DNA from: Sparassis latifolia
Lineage: Eukaryota; Basidiomycota; Agaricomycetes; Polyporales; Sparassidaceae
Assembly (NCBI GenBank): GCA_018466975.1
Contig: CM031553.1
Location: forward strand, 1,302,001 to 1,366,000
Reading direction: 5' to 3'
DNA length: 64,000 nucleotides
Shown here piece after piece: positions 21,253 to 30,172 of this stretch. The first letter of the stretch is position 1. Every line of letters begins with the position of its first letter. The notes below the pieces were generated by a model. The model saw only the letters and a program-made list of their open reading frames with translations, was not told where the DNA came from and made no database searches. The translations under genes were made by a program, and so were the position numbers.

Positions 21253-23237
21253 GGTTTAGGCCAAGGTTCATAGGAAGTAGGAAAGAGATTGACTGATAAT
21301 TGAGTCGTACTTGGAATCTGAGAAATAGTAGACGAAAGAATGGAAATGGGTGTGGTGTAACCGAAGATGATATGTTCGCATCAGCGCTTAAAATATAGAT
21401 CAGAATTATTACTGCGGCGACAGTGCCAGCTCACGACGCAGTCCGAAAGAAGTGAGGATGGCACGGTTACTGGGATATTGGACAAGAGTGTATATGTCAA
21501 GATGCCTGCATAGGATGAATCAAGGCGGTTTCTCGACGTAGAGACACACCATCGAGAAGTGGCGTGTAACCGTTGACACAAGATTCAGGTTGACGACATG
21601 GATGGAGTGCTCGAGGAGTCAGTGCCACTGTTAGATACCACCAGGTAGCGTGACACTAGCGCTTTCTGCCGAAGAGACACTTCGTGACTCCGCCGGAGTT
21701 GGGAAGGCCAGAGTACAGCACAGGTCCGGATGAGCATACTGTTATAGATATCATCATCGACACTTAGATGTGGAGTAGCTGGAGCCTGCAGCAATATCAA
21801 GAACCTGACACTGTCGGTCGGATAAGCAACAAACCAAGAGGGTTCGCAGGATGCCATCTGCAATTTATAGGGAGGCCGTAGGCAAATTAATCTTCTTCAG
21901 CTACGCAAGCGCGACACAACGTACCTTATTATTTCTTGCAGCACACATTCCAGAAATGACAGCATCTTGCGATCGCTGAAGTCAGGAAGTCGCTCATCAC
22001 CAATATTACTGTCAATTCCTTCGTAGGTCTCACGCTGCGCGTTGGGTAACAGCCGCGTGCAGAAACTAAAGCATGTCTATGAGTGATGAGGTCTAGACTA
22101 AGATCACTTTGCCACAACGACCACTTGAAGTGCAGTAGAGTGCAGTATGCTGACCGTCTCGGCACCAGCTGTCCCACCCGTTAGACCGTATCTACAACAG
22201 GGGGTAAAGGTCACTCGCCTCCGAGTCTCAGAGAGGTAGTCTAGGTAGTAATTGCTCTGACACCTCCATTAGTCTATTCAGAAACTCGGTTTACGCAGAA
22301 CCCCCCCCTTGCTTTTGGTAATTTCGTGATGGATCTGAAAAAAATCGAAGACGCTCACCTGTCAATGTTTAACAGCGGTCTCCTGGGTCCGCTGTCGAGC
22401 ACTGTGAGGGCGCACGCATTGGTCGGGCGCTAGCGCTGGTCGGTGTGTCCGATGTCGTTTATCGGGTGCATGCTCATCGCCTACCACGTCGAGTAGTGGT
22501 GTCCCATCGTTGTTAAGGTGACGCGAGAAAGCTTTGCATCAAGTGGGCATCTTGACACACAGACCAAAGAGGTGGCACACACCAAAATTCGGCAGCCGGC
22601 CATTGCTTATCGTCTCCAATGATTAATGATGACGCGGACGCGGACCCCCCTGTGTGACACGGCGAGCAATATGTCAGGGAGTCGCGGTACTCGGTGGTTG
22701 ACGCCGTCATTGGCGCTCATTGACATTCCTTTGATGTTCGCATTTTTCTCTTCAGTTCCGGGGGAAGGGGGGTTTACGGGAGGGTTTCTTATGTATGCAA
22801 AGCACTGTAATAGACTCAATCCATTAGTCCTCGACATTGTTGCTTTCGTAAGAGCGCTCGTCCATCAGAAACAGACGGTGACACGATCATCCACTGCATG
22901 ATGTTCCGAAACAGATGGTCGGGCTTACCACTATCAAAAATTCACAGGGTTGTAGCATGCTGGAACCGTTCAGTGTATGATATCTACAATGTGAGACTGA
23001 GGGGAAGAACACGCGACGCACGCTATGAGAAGTAGTAATCGAGCAGTGATATCCCGACGGTGACATGTTGCACGCCAGTAAGGGCACTTCTGCATGCTGA
23101 GCGTGTCGTGAGTTGGACTTGATGTGGGTCATATGCAATTCCTCTCATGCACGACAGAGTAAACCTGGCAGAGACTCAGTTGAGATCACTGGGGCAACAT
23201 TAATATTGGCATCGCTAAGATACGAGCCGCACCTGTC
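21253..23237. other. Gene-poor stretch before the transposon island
   Basis: Only short frames without domain or intron logic occur here. A C-run (CCCCCCC) lies near 22301. It is probably decayed repeat DNA, but I find no paired ends. Confidence 0.4.
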
Positions 23238-23242
23238 TATGG

Positions 23243-23387
23243 TGTTGAAGGTGGGCAAGCTGGCGCCCATCTCGGAGGTTGCCGGCAGAGTTTTCCGTAG
23301 TAGATTTTGTATGCTCGCGCTGGTTGTCGTACGTTGGGAGAGAATTTTATCGTCGCCGCTGCGCCGTCTGTTGCTGCTTGTGCAATA
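23243..23387 (+). repeat. 5' LTR of the TRIM-like element
   Basis: 145 bp, TGTTG..CAATA. It differs from the 3' LTR at seven positions, each a CpG here that is TpG or CpA in the other copy. Confidence 0.88.
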
Positions 23388-23401
23388 GGTTATGAGCCCC
23401 G
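23388..23401 (+). promoter_or_regulatory. Primer binding site
   Basis: GGTTATGAGCCCCG directly abuts the 5' LTR. It is complementary to the anticodon arm of eukaryotic initiator tRNA-Met (GGGCTCATAACC), the half-tRNA priming mode known for Drosophila copia and yeast Ty5. The same site occurs in the large Copia element at 24825. Confidence 0.7.
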
Positions 23402-23644
23402 AGCTCTGACACCCTAGTGTTTGCTTCTTCCTACTGCTTACACACCCTGCTTATTCTCTTGCTGTGCATCCTCGAATCAACCGCTAGCAACGACCGGTAG
23501 TCACGCTTGCAACTGAATTTTGGCCTACACTCTCGATTTTCGGCAGTTACCTTTGGCTTGTGTGCTCATCTACCAAGCCATCCAATCATTTTCCATTCAT
23601 TCATATTCCTATTCTATTCTACATTGATTTCGTCAGTGGTCACC

Positions 23645-23925
23645 ATGCCAGAACATGACTCGCACATTCCCAAGCTCGTTGAGGGCAACTACATTGAGTG
23701 GAGTGCCCTGATGAAGGCACATCTGGTCACTGCAGATTTGTAGGAGGTTGGCGGGCCTGAGGAGGAGGAGCTGGTAGTGAGAGGACCAAAGGGAGTGGCA
23801 GCGAAGAAGAAGAAGTGTGAGCAGGTGTACTGGAAGATCTTGATGAACCTCAGTCGCCCGTAGATGGCTTTCGTGTTGGGTTCGGAAAACCCCCGAGAGG
23901 CATGGGCTGCACTTGAGGAAACTCA
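23645..23925 (+). pseudogene. Copia gag remnant
   Basis: The frame starts MPEHDSHIPKLVEGNYIEW, the typical N-terminus of Copia Gag (substrate-like 'L.G.NY..W' start), then meets in-frame stops after HLVTADL and after MNLSRP. Only the N-terminal part is present; no zinc knuckle or pol remains before the 3' LTR. Confidence 0.65.
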
Positions 23926-24102
23926 TAGGTCAGCATCTGTCAACACTATTCTGTCATTGCATTGCTGTTTCTTTGGAGGATGGGAAGGATGAGGCTGTGA
24001 TGTTGGTGAGGGTTTGGGATGACTCAGGGGAGGTTTTGCATTTGTTTTGGTTTTTCCCTTTTCACTTCCTTACCCTCGATGGGTGCTCACCTTGTGGGAG
24101 AG

Positions 24103-24247
24103 TGTTGAAGGTGGGCAAGCTGGTGCCCATCTCGGAGGTTGCTGGCAGAGTTTTCTGTAGTAGATTTTGTATGCTCGCGCTGGTTGTCGTACATTGGGAG
24201 AGAATTTTATCATCGCCACTGCGCCATCTGTTGCTGCTTGTGCAATA
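24103..24247 (+). repeat. 3' LTR of the TRIM-like element
   Basis: 145 bp copy of the 5' LTR at 23243, followed by the second TATGG target duplication. Confidence 0.88.
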
Positions 24248-24451
24248 TATGGCTGCACTATAGTCTTCGGATGTGCTCAGCAGATCCAGTAGGAAAGCAC
24301 ACACCCCTCGAGTTTGACTTGCGCAATAGGTAAGGCACTTGTTGTAGTTGAGGCACTGCTGGAACATCCTCTGATACTTCTTCCCCTCAATATCTGTTAC
24401 AGGCAAATTTCACCCTAGAGCGCTGACACTTTTGAAGTTCCGGCACGGGAG

Positions 24452-24824
24452 TGTTAGATTAGATAATCCATCAGTCTCTTAAGTGTCTAGACTCAAAGCA
24501 ATGCAAGATGCTGTACACCTAGATACCTATTGATCAGGCTGCGCTATGCACTGCTACGTAGAAGCTATGCATAGCTATGCCTGCCTATGTTCATAGCCAC
24601 AATCCTGTGTTACTCACAGGTTTGTATAGCCACACTCTAGGTAGATATAAACCCCCTAGAGTCCACTCTGAGTCCTCAGTGACTCACTTCTGGACTCTAG
24701 GTGAGTAGAGTACTTTGTCCTCAATATTATTCAGTGACTCACTTCTGGACTCTAGCTGTGTTGCCCAGCTCTTCTGTCCTGTTATTTGAGTTCCCTACAA
24801 GGTCTGCATATTGCGACTTTATTA
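24452..24824 (+). repeat. 5' LTR of the Copia element
   Basis: 373 bp. It contains a TATA box (AGATATAAACC, about 24642-24652) and an internal direct repeat (GTGACTCACTTCTGGACTCT, at 24680 and 24734) downstream of the TATA, near the expected RNA start. Confidence 0.92.
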
Positions 24825-24839
24825 GGTTATGAGCCCCGC
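24825..24839 (+). promoter_or_regulatory. Primer binding site of the Copia element
   Basis: GGTTATGAGCCCCGC directly after the 5' LTR, complementary to the anticodon stem-loop of initiator tRNA-Met. It is shared with the small element at 23388, so both use the same primer type. Confidence 0.72.
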
Positions 24840-25156
24840 ACTCTAGCCCCTTTGCTGTTGCTTTGTCTTGGTCACTTTTCTGTGCCTTTCTTGTCCTTAT
24901 AGTGTGCTGCATATCCTTTATTTACAAAGACACCAACTGTTGGGTCTGTGCACTTCAGTGGGCCAGCCTTTGACCTTCTTGGGAACATCCTGATAATCAT
25001 CCCAGTGACCTGAGCGGTTGTACAACTGGGTGTTTAGTAAATACTTACTGGTTACAATTACTATACCTCCTTTCCTGCACACACTCCTGAGGACTATCCT
25101 GCACTTTTTCAAGCACCAGACATAATCACACACAACCCTTTACCCCTTTCCACATC

Positions 25157-25996
25157 ATGTCTTCCACCTCTACCCACACTCCCAACTTTGCCAAGCTCAA
25201 TGACTCCAATTACCCTACTTGGAGCGGTGAAATGGCTGCCTGGTTGCACTCTGCAAACCTTTGAAGACTTGTCAATGGCAAGCTTCCACAGCCAAAGCTC
25301 TCTGGATCACCTACAGCAGCTGAGCAAACCAAGCTAGACACTTAGGAGGCCAATGCAGAGAAAGCAGCTGGTCAAATCTATTTGATGGTGGAACCAGATC
25401 AGTGCACTCACTTTGCTGGTGTGGTGGATGACCCTATCAAAATGTGGGAACAGCTTGCAGCTGTTCATCTGCAGAAGAAACCTGGAGCGTGTTTTAATGC
25501 TTATGATGATGTCTTCTCCATCAGAAAGCAACCAGAGGAATGACTTCAAGGGCTTGTCAATAAGGTCAATGCTGCCATGCAGCGTGTTAAAGACCTTCGC
25601 CCTAATGACTTTAATCTGACAAAGCTGGATGAAGAGTTAACCTCCATGGCTATGATTTGTGCTCTTCCTGTGGAGGAATATGGCGCTTTTACCTCTGCGC
25701 TACTTCAGCATGATATCCTGAGCAAAGATGTTGTCACCCAGGCTTTTGTCACAGAGGAAATCAATCGTCGTCATCGCACCACTTCCTCTCCCAAAGCAGA
25801 TCAAGCACTCATCACTGCTTCCTCCTCACAGCTCACCTGCAATTTTTGTGAGGGCAAAGGACACACACAGTCTAATTGCTATGCTTTCCAGAATGCTTCA
25901 AAGAAAGTCAAGGAAAATCGCAAAGAGCGCCGCTCTAAGCGTGGAAACAAGGCAAATGCTACTGCTGCTGCTGCTGCCACCCAGAATACCACTTAG
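25157..25996 (+). pseudogene. gag: Copia Gag with premature stops
   Basis: Capsid protein frame starting MSSTSTHTPNFAKLNDSNYP. In-frame stops lie at 25262-25264 (TGA), 25343-25345 (TAG) and 25541-25543 (TGA), and another TAG at 25994-25996 separates it from the protease. The C-terminal part is open and includes the CCHC zinc knuckle CNFCEGKGHTQSNC, followed by a Lys/Arg-rich tail. The early stops sit where Trp or Arg codons would be expected (for example before RLVNGK), which fits G-to-A or C-to-T change. Confidence 0.8.
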
Positions 25997-25999
25997 GTT

Positions 26000-27339
26000 G
26001 ACCCTACCACTGTCACAGAGTCTGCTGGCAAAGCAAGTCTCTCTGACCCACTTCAGCTTGATGCTGACTTTGACTGGAATGCAGACACAGGCACCACTTC
26101 TCATATGACACCTCATCACCACTGGCTTAGAAATTACAAACCTTTGGTCATTCCAATCAAACTTGCTGATAACACCATTGTCATGTCTGCTGGGGTGGGA
26201 ACAGTTGTATTTAATCCAGTGATTGCAGGGAAAGCAGTCAGGCCTGTGGAATTCACTAGGGTGCTGCATGTCCCAAGGCTCAGGAACAATCTCCTCTCTT
26301 GTCTGTATTTAGTTCATCAGAAAGGCTTCAGAATTCACATAGAGTTCAAGTTCATGACCTTCCTTCACTCTCGTCAGACTCTATTTGTTGCCTCTATCAC
26401 AGAGAACTACACTGCCTTTCTTGATGGAACTGTACAACCAGCTCCAGAGTCTGCACAGGCTATAACCACAGTCCCTCTTGATTTAAATCTCTGGCATCAT
26501 CGCTTTGCTCATCACAACTATGCCGATGTCCAAAAGAGGATTAGAGAGGAGCTAGTGACTGGTCTTATGCTGGATTCAAAGCAGCAGCCTGACCCCATTT
26601 GCGAACCATGTCTGGCCGGTAAAATGCATGCCAATCCCTTCCCTACATCGGACAGTCATGCCTCCAAACCCCTAGAATTAATTCACACAGATGTCCATGG
26701 ACCTCTGCCTGTGTGTACACACTCAGGATATCGGTACTGGATCACCTTCATAGATGATTACAGCCGATTCAGGGTTGTGCTATTGCTAAAGGCTAAGAGT
26801 GAAGCCTTTGATGCTTTCAAGCAGTATAAAGCTTATGCTGAAAATCTGCTTGAAGCAAAAATCAAGGCTGTCCAGGATGACAAGAGTGGGGAGTACATGT
26901 CCAATGCCTTTATACAGTTTACTCAGGAGGCAGGGATTGAGCGCAGACATACCACGCGCAATAGACCACAGCAGAATGGAGTTGTAGAGCGAGCTAATCG
27001 CACAATGGACAATGACATCACTGCTATGCTAGCAGAGTCTAAACTGCCTCCTTCCTTCTAGGGAGAATGCATTGCATCTATGGTGCATGTCTGAAACTGT
27101 CTGCCTACAGCAGTGGTAAAGGGTGCAACTCCCTATGAGCTGTGGTACAAGTGGAAGCCAGATGTCAGCCATCTTTGTGTTTGGGGCTGTACTGCCTATG
27201 TGCATGTGCAAAAGGATCAGCGTACAGGTCTGGGACCACACATGCAGAAATGCGTGTTTATTGGTTATCCTGCAGGATACAAGGGGTGGAAGTTCTACAA
27301 TCCTGACACCAAACTATAATCTCAGAACATGCTGATTTT
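26000..27339 (+). pseudogene. pol: Copia protease-integrase region, interrupted
   Basis: Protease active site DTG in WNADTGTTSHM. The integrase zinc-binding part reads LWHHRFAHHNY..CEPCLAGK; the catalytic D, D, E are in HTDVHGPL, VQDDKSGEYM and NRPQQNGVVERANRT. The frame is open from 26000 to a TAG at 27059-27061 (in PSF*GE, where Copia integrases have FWGE) and then a TGA at 27092-27094 (V*N, where VWN fits). A frameshift near 27315-27320 precedes the acidic linker to RT. All nonsense sites fit TGG turned to TAG or TGA. Confidence 0.82.
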
Positions 27340-27396
27340 GATGAGCACTACTTCCCTCGCCTCAAATGCACTCCTGATATTCCTCCTCCACCCTCT

Positions 27397-29451
27397 ATGT
27401 CATTTCCACCTGCAGACATTATTCCTCTACCTGTAGCACCTGTACCTGGACAGGATTTAGGGGGAGATGGTGCACATGTGCCAAATCCTATGCCCGGTCC
27501 AGTTGCTTCAGAAGCTGATCCACCTGCACCACCTGCACCACCTGCACCTGAGCATCCAGTAACTCCACCACCACCAGATCCTTCAGAGCATCATAGAGTT
27601 CCAACTCCTCCTCCATTTGAACCTATAGATCATCGTCCAATTGCTCAGCACCGGGTACCTCGCAACATTAGGCCCACCTGGAAAATGCGAACTTCACCAC
27701 CACCTATGCAGAATGCAGAGTCTGAGGACGAGTTGGATGTGATAGATGCAGATGCTGACTTTGTTGAAGTCCAGTTTGCTGGTCTATCTGCTGGAGCAGA
27801 CCCTCGGACCTATAAACAGGCTATGGGCAGTCCTGATGCTGATAAGTGGCAGCAAGCAGCCAATGAAGAGATTGTGTCTCTAATGGCCAATAACACATGG
27901 GACATTGTTCCACTGCCACCAGGCAAAAGGGCAATAGGCTCAGGCTGGGTGTTCAAGGTGAAGCACAATGCAGATGGTTCTGTAGAGTGCTATAAAGGCA
28001 GATTAGTCGCCAAGGGTTACAGTCAACGCCCTGGCTTTGACTACACAGAAGTCTTTGCTCCCACATTCCGTCAACCTGCATTGCGCCTTATTCTAGCTCT
28101 TGCTGCAGCAGAGGATCTAGAACTTCACTCTGTGGATATCTCATCTGCCTTCCTAAATGGAGACTTGGAGAAAGAGATCTACATGCAACAACCTGAGGGG
28201 TTTCACCAGGGTGGTCCAGAAATGGTCTGCAGGCTAAATAAGTCACTCTATGGCTTGAAGCAAGGTGCACGCCAGTGGAACAAGAAGCTTCATGAGGTGC
28301 TCACCAAAATGGGCTTCACTCGTCTTCAGTCTGACAGAAGCATCTATGTGTACATTAGGGGAGATGTGCACATTATTGTCCCAGTCTTTATAGACGATAT
28401 GACACTTGCTTCAAAGTCCAAGAAGGCACTTGATGACACTGTCAAGGAGTTAAAGTCATATTTTAAACTCCGAGACCTTGGATCTACCCAGTTTCTGCTA
28501 GGCATAGACATCAAAAGAGACCGTGCAAAGCATACCATTTCACTCTCACAGCGCCAGTATATAGTGGATATGCTGGAGCATTATGGTCTCTCTGACTGCA
28601 AGTCTGTCAGCACTCCTATGGATCCTGGAGCAGAGCTTTCAAAGGCCCTTGCACCTCAGACACAGGAAGAGGCAGAATATATGCACAAAGTGCCTTATCT
28701 CAGTGCTGTAGGGGCACTGATGTATTTGGCCATCACCACTTGTCCAGACATTATGTTTGCCATTGGATGTCTTGCGCGTTTTAATGCCAATCCTGGTCCT
28801 GCACATTGGATTGCTGTGAAGCATGTCTTCCGCTATCTGAAGGGCACAATGGACTTAAGGCTGCACTATGGTCCCAGTGATGTAAAGGAGTTCTTCCTAA
28901 CCTACACGGACTCAGACTTTGGTGGTGAGAGGGATAACTGTCGCTCCACTGGTGGTTACCTTGTAAAAGTGGGCACAGGTGCTATTAGCTGGAGTAGCAA
29001 GCTTCAGTCCCTTATTGCCCAATCCACCACAAAAGCCGAGTACATTGCTGCAGTTGAAGCAGGAAAGGAAATCCTCTGGATGCATAATCTTCTCACAGAA
29101 CTGGGGTATACAGTGTCCAAAGTCTCTACACTTTACATGGACAATCAGTCTGCAATCAGTGTCTCTAAAAATCCAGAACATCATGGCAGAATGAAGCACT
29201 TGGATCTGCGCTTCTTCTGGCTTCGAGACACCGTGGAGGCAGGTCAAATTGCACCAGTATATATTCCTACTGCAGAGATGATAGCGGACATTTTGACAAA
29301 GCCCTTGCCGTGGCAAAGATTATCTACTGCCGACGAGATGATGGGCTTGAGTGTTACAAAGCTCCTCTCTGAGGAATGCGCGGACGACTTCCGCCTCTAC
29401 CTTTACCGATCACGTGACAATGATGTCACAGAGCCTAGACTGACCATGTGA
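27397..29451 (+). CDS. pol: Copia reverse transcriptase-RNaseH polyprotein segment
   Basis: An uninterrupted 684-residue frame. Residues 1-115 are a Pro-rich linker. RT begins at about residue 160 with NNTWDIVPLPPGKRAIGSGW and FKVKHNADGSVECYKGRLVAKG; the palm carries YGLKQGARQW and the catalytic FIDDM (the usual YVDDM). RNaseH follows with YTDSDFGG, TTKAEYIA, DNQSAISVSKNPEHHGRMKH and the final EMIADILTKPL. The first ATG is probably not a natural start: in an intact element this would be part of one Gag-Pol protein, and here it is cut off by the upstream frameshift. Being open while gag and integrase are broken is probably chance. Confidence 0.9.
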   Translation: MSFPPADIIPLPVAPVPGQDLGGDGAHVPNPMPGPVASEADPPAPPAPPAPEHPVTPPPPDPSEHHRVPTPPPFEPIDHRPIAQHRVPRNIRPTWKMRTSPPPMQNAESEDELDVIDADADFVEVQFAGLSAGADPRTYKQAMGSPDADKWQQAANEEIVSLMANNTWDIVPLPPGKRAIGSGWVFKVKHNADGSVECYKGRLVAKGYSQRPGFDYTEVFAPTFRQPALRLILALAAAEDLELHSVDISSAFLNGDLEKEIYMQQPEGFHQGGPEMVCRLNKSLYGLKQGARQWNKKLHEVLTKMGFTRLQSDRSIYVYIRGDVHIIVPVFIDDMTLASKSKKALDDTVKELKSYFKLRDLGSTQFLLGIDIKRDRAKHTISLSQRQYIVDMLEHYGLSDCKSVSTPMDPGAELSKALAPQTQEEAEYMHKVPYLSAVGALMYLAITTCPDIMFAIGCLARFNANPGPAHWIAVKHVFRYLKGTMDLRLHYGPSDVKEFFLTYTDSDFGGERDNCRSTGGYLVKVGTGAISWSSKLQSLIAQSTTKAEYIAAVEAGKEILWMHNLLTELGYTVSKVSTLYMDNQSAISVSKNPEHHGRMKHLDLRFFWLRDTVEAGQIAPVYIPTAEMIADILTKPLPWQRLSTADEMMGLSVTKLLSEECADDFRLYLYRSRDNDVTEPRLTM

Positions 29452-30172
29452 CAATGATGTCACTGACCACATGACCATGATGTCATCATGGTCATCGCCC
29501 TTGTCTATCCGGCACGGATCTACCAGATCATCTGATAATATGCGCCTTGTGCTCAAGGCATGTTTATCTCATGTGTGAGATCCAGACCTAGGACGCACTT
29601 CCTATCACACACACGACAAAGGCATGTATGCCTCACCTCTGCCTTACCCTTACGATACAGATACCGAACCTCATGGGCATGGCCCTAGACCCTGATACAT
29701 GCGCTAGACGCACGACGACCTCGCTGCTGCCTTGTCTTTGCAGCACGACCTTATCTCCATATGGACAGATTGTCTCTCACGCAGAGTCATAACTGACTCA
29801 GCGTTCTCACGACTGTGGGACAGGTGTACGAACCCTGTGCCCTTGTATTGATACCGATGGACCAATCATAGTTCTAGTATTACAGGTAGACAGACGCCTG
29901 TACTTGTATATAAGACTGACAGGACAAGCTGGAGTCCCCATCTTGTCCTGGTTACACATCAACCAGTTTTACCATCTACATCTGTGCGACAGATCGACCT
30001 TGATCCGCAGACAGCAGCCAAGCGTTCATAAGACTACTCCACTGGGCCGACCTCTGGTCATCGTTATGACTAGAGGTCGGACCCCTCACGATTGACTTGA
30101 GCCCTTGCGAAGGCCTAGTCACTGATGACGATGAACCGGATGTACAGTGGCATGACTGGCTCCCGTAACATT
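29352..30172 (+). repeat. 821 bp internal duplication, copy A
   Basis: Covers the last about 100 bp of the RNaseH frame plus about 720 bp downstream. The second copy is at 33153-33973, the same length. I count 11 differences, all transitions. It contains a near-perfect palindrome around ATGATGTCATCAT (about 29471-29495) and a TATA-like box (TGTATATAAGAC, about 29905). Confidence 0.88.

Larger units (their letters stand above)
23238..24252 (+). mobile_element. Short LTR retrotransposon (TRIM-like) with TATGG target duplications
   Basis: Two 145 bp direct repeats (23243-23387 and 24103-24247) begin TGTTG and end CAATA, bounded on the outside by identical 5 bp target duplications TATGG (23238-23242 and 24248-24252). 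A primer binding site GGTTATGAGCCCCG follows the 5' LTR at 23388, and a purine tract (GTGGGAGAG) precedes the 3' LTR. The inside is only 715 bp and holds the remnant of a Copia gag, so the element cannot move by itself. Confidence 0.88.

Noticed and set aside
29452..30172. 821 bp repeat as LTRs of a nested element
   Set aside because: The repeat begins inside RNaseH coding sequence in both copies, does not start with TG at a boundary, and has no primer site or purine tract next to it.
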